A DNA stretch of 46,731 nt from an archaeon (GCA_009992215.1 JAACWB010000010.1:1-46731); one strand, 5' to 3'; shown: positions 18,669 to 27,595, numbered from the stretch's first letter. The notes: generated by a model not told the origin, from the letters alone. Numbers and translations: made by a program.

Positions 18669-19002
18669 GCCTTCTTTCTATCGAATCTTTTTGTTTAGAC
18701 ATTATCTTATCGTAATTTTTTATGATTGCTTTAAGATAGTTTAAGCCTTTACTACTTTGATATGGATTAGAATTATCGTAACTAATTAGTGCATTATATA
18801 CAGCTAAATCTGATATATTAGATATAGATTGAAAGAAATAATACAGCTCTTTCTTATGTATTGCTTCTGTTTTTGCTATCCTCTTGATAACATAAATGAG
18901 CATTTTCTCTGTTCTAGAATCTCTTTTAGATATAAGAGACTTTGACATTGTATCATAATCTCGTTTATCTAATGAGTCGTAGCCGCAACATGGACATTTC
19001 AT
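18616..19002 (-). CDS. zinc-ribbon-containing hypothetical protein
   Basis: N-terminal MKCPCCGYDSLD; 128 aa. Confidence 0.55.
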   Translation of the reverse strand: MKCPCCGYDSLDKRDYDTMSKSLISKRDSRTEKMLIYVIKRIAKTEAIHKKELYYFFQSISNISDLAVYNALISYDNSNPYQSSKGLNYLKAIIKNYDKIMSKQKDSIERRLGSRAEEFPDEHKTKQE

Positions 19003-19009
19003 ATTATAA

Positions 19010-19029
19010 CAGGGAGTATTTCATCCCTG
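19010..19029. other. intergenic hairpin
   Basis: CAGGGA...TCCCTG between 18616..19002 and 19042..19746, no T-run. Confidence 0.4.
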
Positions 19030-19041
19030 CTAATTAATTTC

Positions 19042-19746
19042 TTAGAATGGTAACTCATCTTCGTCTGAGCCAATTCCTGCGAATGGATTATCTTCAGAAG
19101 GCTTTGCACTAGCAGTAGCTGCTAATTGTTCCATTTTCATTGTATTCTTCATTACAATTTCTTTATCGAACTTACCGAAGGCAGATACAACTTTACCAAC
19201 TTTAGTTAGATTAACAACTTGACCTCTTTTAGAAGTAAATGATTCTTCTTTTAAGAAAATGAATACAGGATTGCCTAAGAATGATTCTTCATCTAATTCA
19301 GGAATTACTTTAGCTGTGTATTCTTGACCTTCAATAATAACTACTTCTTCTGAAATTTCAACTCCAAATGAAGGTAATTCTTGAATTAGAATACGATTCA
19401 TTTTACCTGAACTTTTAGTTAGGTTCTGCCAAATTTCACCACCTCTTACTTTTTTACCAACAAATGCAGTTGCTTTAACAGTTTTGCCCGTTGGTTTAGA
19501 GTAGTCATATTTGTCATTTTCATCTTTTACAAATAAATCTATATCTTTTGCTTTGCTTGCTGATTCATGAATCTCAAATTCAAAATCAATTTTCTTTAAA
19601 GATTCTCCAGTTTTCTTTGATTCAATTTCTGCTATTCTTACACCGCATATAAATGCCGGAAGTGCTAATGGTCTGCCATCTTTTGTAAATACTGGTAACG
19701 ATACATCGTTATCTTGTTCTGCTATATAATATTGTTGATTACTCAT
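19042..19746 (-). CDS. putative ssDNA-binding protein (acidic-tip)
   Basis: C-terminus NPFAGIGSDEDELPF matches the acidic/aromatic tip of SSBs; replication neighbourhood. Confidence 0.55.
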   Translation of the reverse strand: MSNQQYYIAEQDNDVSLPVFTKDGRPLALPAFICGVRIAEIESKKTGESLKKIDFEFEIHESASKAKDIDLFVKDENDKYDYSKPTGKTVKATAFVGKKVRGGEIWQNLTKSSGKMNRILIQELPSFGVEISEEVVIIEGQEYTAKVIPELDEESFLGNPVFIFLKEESFTSKRGQVVNLTKVGKVVSAFGKFDKEIVMKNTMKMEQLAATASAKPSEDNPFAGIGSDEDELPF

Positions 19747-19784
19747 ATTTTTATGAATTTAATTTATGTATTGGTTTTTATTAA

Positions 19785-19818
19785 ATAAAAAAACCCTAAC
19801 AATTTAATGCTAGGGTTT
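19785..19818 (-). terminator. rho-independent terminator (- strand)
   Basis: AAACCCTA...TAGGGTTT followed by T-run on the - strand. Confidence 0.75.
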
Positions 19819-19844
19819 CATTATAAGAATTTATATCTTAAAAC

Positions 19845-19867
19845 ACAAGTCTTTTTTAAGGACTTGT
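19845..19867. terminator. second hairpin, possible tandem terminator
   Basis: ACAAGTC-cttttttaag-GACTTGT immediately downstream of gene 19875..20204. Confidence 0.45.
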
Positions 19868-19874
19868 TTTATTT

Positions 19875-20204
19875 TTAAAATGTTAATTCAGATTCGTTCT
19901 TTACAGACTCAGTTACCTCAGCTTTTGCTTTGCCTGCACCTTTTAAGTACAAAGTAGCAAGACCAGAGTAAGGACTCACTGTCTCATAGTCGAATCCCAT
20001 TTCTTTTGCTATACTTAACATAGCATCGTAAGATTTGTTGTAGAATTCTTCTTTAGATGCTTCAGGAACGTTAATCTGTGGGCGAGTAGAACGAGTAGAA
20101 CTCTTTACTAAACCAGAAGAAAACATTTCATTAAATTTTTCTAAAGTGATATAACCTGAATCTAACAGTACTTGTGCTTGTGCTTTTGATAATGATGTTG
20201 ACAT
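19875..20204 (-). CDS. hypothetical protein
   Basis: ORF track, 109 aa, SSB-adjacent. Confidence 0.65.
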   Translation of the reverse strand: MSTSLSKAQAQVLLDSGYITLEKFNEMFSSGLVKSSTRSTRPQINVPEASKEEFYNKSYDAMLSIAKEMGFDYETVSPYSGLATLYLKGAGKAKAEVTESVKNESELTF

Positions 20205-20286
20205 GATATGTATTAATTTTTGAGTTAAAATTTATCCTCGAACAATAAGAGAATAAAAGGGTTTTTGTTTTGCTTGAGTTAAGATA

Positions 20287-20351
20287 CCTATATTTAGTAT
20301 CTAAATCAAGTATTATTTTAAGATAATACTTAAAATAGTACTAAATATAGG
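20287..20351. promoter_or_regulatory. long two-tier stem-loop
   Basis: CCTATATTTAGTA (20287-20299) / TACTAAATATAGG (20339-20351), 13/13, enclosing AAGTATTAT (20308-20316) / ATAATACTT (20323-20331), 9/9. Confidence 0.75.
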
Positions 20352-20367
20352 ATTTTTGTTGAAATTT

Positions 20368-21090
20368 TTATCTATCTATTTTCATAGATGAAATGTATTC
20401 ATCATATGTTTTAATGGAATCTCCTGTTGAAAGATTTAAGAATTTCGATGATTGTTTTATAAGTCTCGTGTAATATGAGACAAATGTAACACTATTTATT
20501 TCACCATCTGAGAATGATTTATTAACAACTGAATTAAACTTTTCTCTATATTCTGGATTTATTTTAGAGAGTATATATTTAATGTAACTTATTTGGTTAT
20601 CATCTAAGTTTTCAATTGTTATGTTTTTATAAACATCATCAGATATACCTAAATATGTATTAAAACATTTTTTAAGTAAATCAGTAACAGATGCTTTAAC
20701 ATCATTGCCTAAATCTACAATATTTTCAGCAACTCTTGGGAGACCTGTTTTAAATTGTATTCTATGTGCTGTTGCATGAGAACCTTTCCTTACAATTCCA
20801 TCTTCTAACCAAGTTAATTCACCTTGAACCATAACCCAACCTGTGGCTATAAATTCAGGATAAAACTTAAGATTAGTCATTGACCATAATGGATAATTCT
20901 CATCAGCTTCATTTCTCATGTAAGAGAATTCTACATAATCCATACCAACTTTTTGTTTGATATGATTTTTATTTGTAGTTTTTTGCTGGGTCTTTTTATG
21001 TCGTGCTTTTATTGAATCTTCAACTGCTTTTAACAGTTCAGGATTAATAAATGACATTGCATTAGAACTATCAACTCTTTCTATGCTCAT
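20368..21090 (-). CDS. putative ssDNA-annealing protein (Rad52-like)
   Basis: WSMTNLKFYPEFIATGWVMVQGELTWLEDG...ENIVDLGNDVKASVTDLLKKCFNTYLGISDDVY resembles Rad52-type annealases; adjacent to Cas4-like nuclease. Confidence 0.45.
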   Translation of the reverse strand: MSIERVDSSNAMSFINPELLKAVEDSIKARHKKTQQKTTNKNHIKQKVGMDYVEFSYMRNEADENYPLWSMTNLKFYPEFIATGWVMVQGELTWLEDGIVRKGSHATAHRIQFKTGLPRVAENIVDLGNDVKASVTDLLKKCFNTYLGISDDVYKNITIENLDDNQISYIKYILSKINPEYREKFNSVVNKSFSDGEINSVTFVSYYTRLIKQSSKFLNLSTGDSIKTYDEYISSMKIDR

Positions 21091-21410
21091 ATTTCTTTTG
21101 ATTTAGGAGCTAATTTTGGTTGGTCTGTTTCTTTTACAACATTATTTTCTTGTTCAAGTAATGCGGTTTTATGTTTAATTAGCTTTTCAAAAGCATTAGT
21201 TATAACATTGTCTGCTTTTTCCCAACCGCATTTACCTGCCTTGATATTAGGTTCGCATTCAAAATTAAGAACACCTGATATTGTAGATATTTCAACTATT
21301 GCATTTCCACCTGATAGTGAATCTTTAGTTGTTTTAATGTAATTAACTAAATGAATAGAGTTTTCTGTTAACTCTTTTAAGCATTCTAAATAGAAACTTT
21401 GGTCTGACAT
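21087..21410 (-). CDS. hypothetical protein
   Basis: ORF track, 107 aa, between the annealase and nuclease candidates. Confidence 0.6.
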   Translation of the reverse strand: MSDQSFYLECLKELTENSIHLVNYIKTTKDSLSGGNAIVEISTISGVLNFECEPNIKAGKCGWEKADNVITNAFEKLIKHKTALLEQENNVVKETDQPKLAPKSKEI

Positions 21411-21411
21411 A

Positions 21412-22239
21412 TTATTTAATTGTTATTTTAGGTGATGGACAAATATGATTATAATTACAATAATTACATTCCCACTGTTCCATAGGAGAAAATGGATTTG
21501 ATATTGGAACTAATTGATTTATATCTAGCTTCATTGAATGAGCTAAATTTTTGTAGTAATCATATGCGTCTTGAATTGCAGAATTTTCATCTATTACTAC
21601 TTCTAACATTTCAGAGTTTTCTTTAGATATTCCAACTAGAATTACAGTTAAATCATAATCAGGAAATTCTTCTTTAATTGCTTTAGCATATACTCCTAAT
21701 TGAATTATTGCACCTGTTTTATCCATTGGTTTAGCTTTAAAAAACTTAAAAGCTGTCATTTTCATTGTTTTAATATCATAAAGACTAACTTGTTTTGTTT
21801 TATGATTTATTAAGACATTATCATAATGACCATCAATAATTAAACCATGAATAACAACAGAAACTTCTACTTCCATTCTTAATTCATAGTAGTTTTTGTC
21901 TTTATTGGCATCTATAATCCACTGAAAAGCTTGTTGAAGTTCTTTATGAGTTATATCGCCTATTCTGAAAACTTTTTTAGTTTCATAATCTAGCTCTTTT
22001 GGCTTATATTTCTTTTTAATTTTAACTTCAACAGTTCCATCTTCTAAAGTTTCATTGTATTCAATAAAATCTGTATGATACTTTTGAAGTCTGTGGCATC
22101 TTCCACCCATAGATGCTCTATGAACAGGTTTATCTCTTTTTTCATCATAATTTTCAGGATTATAATGAATTTTGTCTAGGAAATGTTTGTAAACATCATC
22201 CATTCCTACTATTGGCTTTTTTCTTGATATTATTGCCAT
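21412..22239 (-). CDS. PD-(D/E)XK nuclease, Cas4/RecB-like
   Basis: MGGRCHRLQKYH; IIDGHYDNVLINHKTKQVSLYDIKT; IQLGVYAKAIKEEFP; C-terminal WECNYCNYNHICP. Confidence 0.75.
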   Translation of the reverse strand: MAIISRKKPIVGMDDVYKHFLDKIHYNPENYDEKRDKPVHRASMGGRCHRLQKYHTDFIEYNETLEDGTVEVKIKKKYKPKELDYETKKVFRIGDITHKELQQAFQWIIDANKDKNYYELRMEVEVSVVIHGLIIDGHYDNVLINHKTKQVSLYDIKTMKMTAFKFFKAKPMDKTGAIIQLGVYAKAIKEEFPDYDLTVILVGISKENSEMLEVVIDENSAIQDAYDYYKNLAHSMKLDINQLVPISNPFSPMEQWECNYCNYNHICPSPKITIK

Positions 22240-22592
22240 TATTCAACTTTAGTTATGTTTGTTTTTTTTGTTATAAGAAGCGGAAATGCTTCTCTTATTT
22301 TGGCTTTGTACCTTAATAAGTCCTTAATACTTATATTTGGTTCAGCATTTAATGAATCATAAATTTCCATTAATAATGCTTTAGCTATAAATACATCTTT
22401 TTTTGCTTTAGCTAATGCTTCACCCATTAAATTAATAGTACACTGTTTATATGTATAAACTTCGTTGCTTGATGTTAATTCTTTAATTTTTAATTGCTTC
22501 TTTAATGACTCAATATCTTCTAACTGTTTAATTAGAATACCTTCAAGGTCTTTTTTGGTCATTAGATTGAATAAGTTGCCTTGTTCTGCCAT
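22239..22592 (-). CDS. hypothetical protein
   Basis: ORF track, 117 aa. Confidence 0.6.
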   Translation of the reverse strand: MAEQGNLFNLMTKKDLEGILIKQLEDIESLKKQLKIKELTSSNEVYTYKQCTINLMGEALAKAKKDVFIAKALLMEIYDSLNAEPNISIKDLLRYKAKIREAFPLLITKKTNITKVE

Positions 22593-22818
22593 GATTATTA
22601 CAGTTGTCTAGGGTTATTGTTTCTTTTGTATCTGAATCATAAGAATATTGTAATCCACAGTAGTATTTAGCAAATGATATTTTATGCATTTCTACTATTT
22701 TCTTATCATAATTCTCTTCACCAGATGATTTATTTCTCATTTGTACATCAATCCAACAAATCACAGTGCCACATATTGGGCAAAAGTTCGATGGAAGTTC
22801 TTTTAATTCTGTTATCAT
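22543..22818 (-). CDS. Cys-containing hypothetical protein
   Basis: ORF track; FCPICGTVICW. Confidence 0.55.
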   Translation of the reverse strand: MITELKELPSNFCPICGTVICWIDVQMRNKSSGEENYDKKIVEMHKISFAKYYCGLQYSYDSDTKETITLDNCNNHGRTRQLIQSNDQKRP

Positions 22819-23065
22819 AATATGAAAATATTGTTTTTAAGTTCTCATTATGTTCTGTTGTTAACAAATCTCTTGTTAATGCTATAATGTAGTATGGCAT
22901 TAGTCTATGTATTTGTTTCTCAAACTCTTGAATGTATGTTATATTACTATCAAAAGATATTTTTTTAATCATATCTAAGTAGAAATTAACAACTAACATT
23001 AAATGTTCATTTTTCATCTCTATTATTGGATATGATTTACCTGTATTTTTCTCAATGTGTAGCAT
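22748..23065 (-). CDS. hypothetical protein
   Basis: ORF track, 105 aa. Confidence 0.55.
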   Translation of the reverse strand: MLHIEKNTGKSYPIIEMKNEHLMLVVNFYLDMIKKISFDSNITYIQEFEKQIHRLMPYYIIALTRDLLTTEHNENLKTIFSYYDNRIKRTSIELLPNMWHCDLLD

Positions 23066-23516
23066 TAGATAAATCTTGTTGATTTTTTAATGCTTTAAGT
23101 TCTAATTCTAATCTTTCTATTTCTTTAGTATTATTAGAAATATAAGGTACTAAACCTTTAATTAATAATGAATAATATTCATTATTTTCAATATCATCTA
23201 TTTTATTAGAATAACATCTAAAATTAATACCATAATTAATAGAATTATCTTCATTTGAAAATGATGGACAATCAGATTCATATACTCCTATATAGTAATC
23301 AATATTAGCTATCCATAATTTTACTTCATAATTTAATTTTGTTAATTTTATTTCTAATGAATAAGCACTTTTATTTATTACTTCAAATAATCCTTTAGAT
23401 ATATCTAAAATAATTCTTACAGATATTGTTTCTAATGATTCTTTTATTAATAAAATTAAATCAAAATCTATATCTGAATCAAGAATGTTTTTTATTGATA
23501 GTTTTTTTTTATTCAT
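23052..23516 (-). CDS. hypothetical protein
   Basis: ORF track, 154 aa. Confidence 0.6.
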   Translation of the reverse strand: MNKKKLSIKNILDSDIDFDLILLIKESLETISVRIILDISKGLFEVINKSAYSLEIKLTKLNYEVKLWIANIDYYIGVYESDCPSFSNEDNSINYGINFRCYSNKIDDIENNEYYSLLIKGLVPYISNNTKEIERLELELKALKNQQDLSNATH

Positions 23517-23557
23517 TATAATATTATCTCTTTAATAAGTTTTTAGTTTGTATCATA

Positions 23558-23908
23558 TTATTTACTTTCAAATTTTTTGAACCATTCTTCAAATGTTAAA
23601 TCTTCTTTTCCGTTAAAAGAATCTTGATTTTCATTAAAAATATTCCATTTTTTATGAATATTAATAATTTCTTCCTCACTATACATTCTTTCGGCTTGCA
23701 ATTTAGTACCTGCTATAAAATCTTGTATAATATACGGTTTTGTTGATTTATCTAATGCCATTATATATTGCATTTTCCAATGATTTTCAGCAGCTTCTTC
23801 AAGCCTTTGTTGTTTTTTAATCTTTAACCAGTTCGTTAAAGAATCTGGTGTTTCTTTTTCTAAAGTATTATCTACTTTAGATTCAATTTCGTTCAAGTTA
23901 ATTTTCAC
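23558..23908 (-). CDS. hypothetical protein
   Basis: ORF track, 116 aa. Confidence 0.6.
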   Translation of the reverse strand: MKINLNEIESKVDNTLEKETPDSLTNWLKIKKQQRLEEAAENHWKMQYIMALDKSTKPYIIQDFIAGTKLQAERMYSEEEIINIHKKWNIFNENQDSFNGKEDLTFEEWFKKFESK

Positions 23909-24038
23909 TTCTTTTTTTAATTGTATATGTTTTTTTAAATAACATAATGGTTTTTTTAATAGTTAAAAAAAACAATAACACAATATCTCACGACATGATG
24001 TTATTTATTATTTATAGGATACACAACATTTTATGGGT

Positions 24039-24317
24039 TTATTTAAATTTCTTAATAAGCTTTTTAGACTTATTTTTTTCATGAAATATTGCTATTCCTG
24101 GAATTGTTTTAACTGGTTTGCCATCGTTAGCTAGTTTTAACATTCTGCCAATCCAAATTCTATCTCCAACAGATAGTTTATTGGATGCTTCTAACTGTGT
24201 AAATGTTTTAAAGAACATTCCATTCTTTAATTCATTAAACTTTCCATTAACAACAGCTTTTGATACTATCTCTAGTTTCAATTCTGTTAACTGTTCATTA
24301 CTAACTAATAAGTTCAT
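24039..24317 (-). CDS. hypothetical protein
   Basis: ORF track, 92 aa. Confidence 0.55.
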   Translation of the reverse strand: MNLLVSNEQLTELKLEIVSKAVVNGKFNELKNGMFFKTFTQLEASNKLSVGDRIWIGRMLKLANDGKPVKTIPGIAIFHEKNKSKKLIKKFK

Positions 24318-24771
24318 TCTTATTTTCCTTTAATTGCTCATACATTATGTTTTTTCTTTCTAATACTGTATTGATTTGTAAACCAACTTCGTTCAGTTTA
24401 GGATTATTTCTTATTATCATCTCAACCAAATATGGCTCTAATTTGAACATTGTGTTTGAGATAATATCTTTAGCTGCTTGAACAGAGATTGGTTTAAAAC
24501 CATTAATTTCTTGTTCAAACAAATTAATCGTTGACTCAGCTTTGAATAATGCTCTATTCTTTGTTTCGAGCATTATTTTAACAAATAACTTAACAGTATT
24601 TTCTAAATGCTGGTCGTCCATGCTTGATATAGGTATTTTACGACCATTTTTGGTTTCATGCATTCTTACATAGCCTTTAGATTTATTGTTATTATTTTGT
24701 TTACTTTGTTGTGATTCCAAGACATCAAAGAACTCCGTCTCAGACATATGATATAAATCTTCGTTTTCCAT
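24301..24771 (-). CDS. hypothetical protein
   Basis: ORF track, 156 aa. Confidence 0.6.
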   Translation of the reverse strand: MENEDLYHMSETEFFDVLESQQSKQNNNNKSKGYVRMHETKNGRKIPISSMDDQHLENTVKLFVKIMLETKNRALFKAESTINLFEQEINGFKPISVQAAKDIISNTMFKLEPYLVEMIIRNNPKLNEVGLQINTVLERKNIMYEQLKENKNELIS

Positions 24772-24798
24772 TTTATTATTGCATTATGTATTATTATA

Positions 24799-25008
24799 TT
24801 AATTTAATATGTATAATATTATACCTGCAAATGTTTCATTTACAAGCATCATGAATACTAAATATTTAGTATTCATCTTCATCAATCTATGAGATTTAAA
24901 ATCATCATAATTTCTTCTGATGTGTTCTCTTTTAATTAAGAATATCATAACAACTAACGATATTGTATTAATTATTGTTAATATGAAAAATAATTCAATA
25001 TTAATCAT
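24799..25008 (-). CDS. small membrane protein
   Basis: MINIELFFILTIINTISLVVMIFLI...YLVFMMLVNETFAGIILYIL: two hydrophobic segments. Confidence 0.55.
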   Translation of the reverse strand: MINIELFFILTIINTISLVVMIFLIKREHIRRNYDDFKSHRLMKMNTKYLVFMMLVNETFAGIILYILN

Positions 25009-25021
25009 TTTGATGAATCTC

Positions 25022-25255
25022 CTAATACAATCCTAATGGAAAATACTTAATGTCAAAGTTCTTTTCAGAATATTGAAATGCCCACTGATTAACAGAAAGA
25101 AGATTATGTTTAGCAAATGATTCAATAAATATATGTCTTTCTTTATTAGCATCTTCTGCTACTACTTTCACAAAGCAATCTTTTAGACTAAAACCAATTT
25201 TGTGTACATGGTTTTGTCCGAATGTAAAGTAATGATTACTTATTTTCTTATTCAT
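25022..25255 (-). CDS. hypothetical protein
   Basis: ORF track, 77 aa. Confidence 0.5.
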   Translation of the reverse strand: MNKKISNHYFTFGQNHVHKIGFSLKDCFVKVVAEDANKERHIFIESFAKHNLLSVNQWAFQYSEKNFDIKYFPLGLY

Positions 25256-25288
25256 GTTTAATGTATGTTAAGTTCTTTATTGAACATA

Positions 25289-25588
25289 TTAATTAAGTTC
25301 TAATGTGTTTCCTTGTTTATTTATACATCTAATAAAGAATTTATAATATGTATTATGATTTTCTTTAAAAGATAAAACTACACTATCTACATAGTAATCA
25401 CTATCTACCAATCTTTCATGATTATTTTTATCATAATCAATTTTCACTCCTCTACCAAAGATAGAGAATGTTTCACTATTAAACTTTGTTTTATTCAAAT
25501 CATTTAAATATGATAAAACTTCATTTAATGTACTAAATGTTGCAAATAGTTTTAAACTATCGCAATTTACTATATATATTTTTGACAT
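25289..25588 (-). CDS. hypothetical protein
   Basis: ORF track, 99 aa. Confidence 0.55.
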   Translation of the reverse strand: MSKIYIVNCDSLKLFATFSTLNEVLSYLNDLNKTKFNSETFSIFGRGVKIDYDKNNHERLVDSDYYVDSVVLSFKENHNTYYKFFIRCINKQGNTLELN

Positions 25589-25711
25589 AATATATAATTA
25601 AATTGTTAATAAATATGCTGTCTTTCCATCTGTCATCTCATTTGTATTATAATATCTAGTTATAGTGCATTAAAACGTTCGCTTCGCCACTACAACAATG
25701 TGTATAACCAA

Positions 25712-25960
25712 TTAATTTACTACGCCTTTGGTTAAAAAGTCAGGCAGTTCATCCGCATGGTCTTTGATATATTGCCTTGCTGCTTGCTTCATCATAGAAT
25801 TAAACTCTTTCTCTTTTTTGAATTTTTCTCGCCATTTTGCAATACATAGTATCTTTTCCGCAGAAGGCAATCCGTCCTCTACTAATAGTTTAATGTCGGC
25901 AATCAATTTCTTGTTTTCTTCAACTGCCTTTTGGTGGGTGCTTCTATTTACTTTACTCAT
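25712..25960 (-). CDS. hypothetical protein, cassette-like unit 1
   Basis: ORF track; flanked by ATTAATTTAC (25711-25720) and GTAAATTAAC (25988-25997), inverted 9/10. Confidence 0.6.
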   Translation of the reverse strand: MSKVNRSTHQKAVEENKKLIADIKLLVEDGLPSAEKILCIAKWREKFKKEKEFNSMMKQAARQYIKDHADELPDFLTKGVVN

Positions 25961-25987
25961 AATATCAATGTTTTGTGTTTAAAATCC

Positions 25988-26026
25988 GTAAATTAACTGG
26001 TCATACACTCGTCCGTTATACGCAAG
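25988..26026 (-). repeat. attC-like intergenic repeat A
   Basis: - strand TTGCGTATAACGGACGAGTGTATGACCAGTTAATTTAC; shares a 24-25 nt core with repeat D. Confidence 0.65.
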
Positions 26027-26422
26027 CTACCAGTCATTAGAAGCTAAACGCCCCTTATTGCTATTAGCAAGCGACATCAAATAATCAAAATTTGGATTCC
26101 CCTCCTTTTTTTCATACTTGCCAGTACCATCGCAACATTGGCAAGTAAATGGTTGTGCCTGTCCATTACAATTGCATCTATAACCATTACAACATTCAGC
26201 CCAAGCTGTTCCACTTCCTAAGCACATTGAACAAAATCCAAATTTTTGCAGTAGTTCTTCGGCTTCTTGGCATCCTAAAAAATCATAAGGGGCGTTTATC
26301 CCTGTAAAATTATCAGGAGTGCATCCAAATAGTTTCTCGAATCTTTCAGCATCTCCAGCGCATAACAATGTATAACCGTCAGGCTTGTTTTCTGCTTCTT
26401 GGATAGTTTTGTTTGTATTCAT
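26027..26422 (-). CDS. Cys-rich zinc-binding protein, cassette-like unit 2
   Basis: CSMCLGSGTAWAECCNGYRCNCNGQAQPFTCQCCDGTGKY, DnaJ-type CxxCxGxG repeats. Confidence 0.6.
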   Translation of the reverse strand: MNTNKTIQEAENKPDGYTLLCAGDAERFEKLFGCTPDNFTGINAPYDFLGCQEAEELLQKFGFCSMCLGSGTAWAECCNGYRCNCNGQAQPFTCQCCDGTGKYEKKEGNPNFDYLMSLANSNKGRLASNDW

Positions 26423-26457
26423 AAGTCATTTATATTTTGAAAGTTTATATTTAATTC

Positions 26458-26492
26458 ACGCCCGAACGGTTATACTCGTCCGTTATAGGGCA
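26458..26492 (-). repeat. attC-like intergenic repeat B
   Basis: - strand TGCCCTATAACGGACGAGTATAACCGTTCGGGCGT; imperfect palindrome related to A and D. Confidence 0.6.
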
Positions 26493-26710
26493 TTTAAAAA
26501 GTCCTCTTTCGTAAAGAAGATGTTTTCTGTTTTTACCCAATCCTTTTCTCGTTCAAAACGATATTCTATAACGGGGTCAAGTAATCGCCCGTGCCTGTCA
26601 GAACCCGTATTTAGATGTATAGACATCCGACCTTCGTCAATTCTTGAATTAACTATCTTGCTATCTTTCACACGATAAGCATATTTCCCAATGTTTTCTT
26701 TCCAATCCAT
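26483..26710 (-). CDS. hypothetical protein, cassette-like unit 3
   Basis: ORF track, 75 aa; stop TAA inside repeat B; unit flanked by exact 10-bp inverted repeat 26482-26491/26729-26738. Confidence 0.6.
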   Translation of the reverse strand: MDWKENIGKYAYRVKDSKIVNSRIDEGRMSIHLNTGSDRHGRLLDPVIEYRFEREKDWVKTENIFFTKEDFLNAL

Positions 26711-26728
26711 ATTTTTTTAGAATAAAAC

Positions 26729-26863
26729 GCCCTATAACAAGCGGTCATAAAACAGCAGGGCGTATGTGCTGCAATTAACCGTGTGCATCTATTCATCATT
26801 TGTATCGGCTGATAGGGTTTCGCACTTAATCCCTGCCGATTTTATATCGCCACCGTTAGGCAA
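26729..26863 (-). repeat. attC-like long intergenic element C (~135 bp)
   Basis: - strand TTGCCTAACGGTGGC...GACCGCTTGTTATAGGGC; internal GGCAGGG/CCCTGCTG and AATCGGC/GCCGAT complementarity; stop TAA of the next ORF within CCTAACGG. Confidence 0.65.
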
Positions 26864-27239
26864 CATTAAGCAAATCCCATAAATCAGATGCAGTTTTTAA
26901 CTCAAAGTCTTTATTATGTATTTTAACACAGCCTTTAGTGTATTTTAAACCAAAATCAAGTTCCCACATATAATATTCAATCCAACTGTGTTTATGATTA
27001 TCATTCATTGCTAATTGCAATATTTTGACTAATTGATTTTGCAACCAATGATTTGCATAATTTGAAACATAGTCGTTAGGTAGAATAACTCTAAAGGCTT
27101 CACTACATTTAAAATCGTGCCTATGTTGTTTTTCAATTTCATCAATGGTTTTAATAAATAAATCCTTTGAAAAAATAACGTTACCTAACATTGTATATAC
27201 GTCAGTTGAGGTTTGTGCTGTATTTTTACTTTCTTCCAT
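26856..27239 (-). CDS. hypothetical protein, cassette-like unit 4
   Basis: ORF track, 127 aa; stop inside element C; flanks GTTAGGCAA (26855-26863)/TTGCCCAAC (27281-27289) inverted 8/9. Confidence 0.65.
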   Translation of the reverse strand: MEESKNTAQTSTDVYTMLGNVIFSKDLFIKTIDEIEKQHRHDFKCSEAFRVILPNDYVSNYANHWLQNQLVKILQLAMNDNHKHSWIEYYMWELDFGLKYTKGCVKIHNKDFELKTASDLWDLLNVA

Positions 27240-27280
27240 TCTATTATGTTTTATCTGTTATTGAAAATTTGTGCATTTAA

Positions 27281-27317
27281 TTGCCCAACTGGTCATACAC
27301 TCGTCAGTTATGGGCAA
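27281..27317 (-). repeat. attC-like intergenic repeat D
   Basis: - strand TTGCCC-AT-AACTG-acgagtgtatgac-CAGTTGGGCAA; 11-bp arms with a 2-nt bulge on one side. Confidence 0.7.
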
Positions 27318-27595
27318 TATCGAACCTCGACATTTGCACCATCATTTATTTCAAACAACTTTTTATTTTCCTTACTATAACCTACATAGCAATTTATGGT
27401 CAAATTGTTGTAATATCCAGCACCTATAACTTTTGTTTCAATTTCTATTTTTGCAATTTCTACTTTTTCGTAATAGCTTCCAACCTTGTAAAAAGTTGAT
27501 GCTTCACCCCATCCATTAGCAACAGACAAAATACTGCCCATAACAGCACCTAAATTGCTATTGGCGGTTTTTTCTTTATTCAAATTTTCGTACAT
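27308..27595 (-). CDS. hypothetical protein, cassette-like unit 5
   Basis: ORF track extends to 27664; MYENLNKEK start at 27595 is preceded by AAAGGAG; stop TAA inside repeat D. Confidence 0.55.
   Translation of the reverse strand: MYENLNKEKTANSNLGAVMGSILSVANGWGEASTFYKVGSYYEKVEIAKIEIETKVIGAGYYNNLTINCYVGYSKENKKLFEINDGANVEVRYCP

Noticed and set aside
25660-25715. Element E (- strand GGTTATACACATTGTTGTAGTGGCGAAGCGAACG) as a definite fifth attC-like site
   Set aside because: GTTATA...TATAAC polarity differs from A-D and it lacks their core; kept only as a possible array edge.
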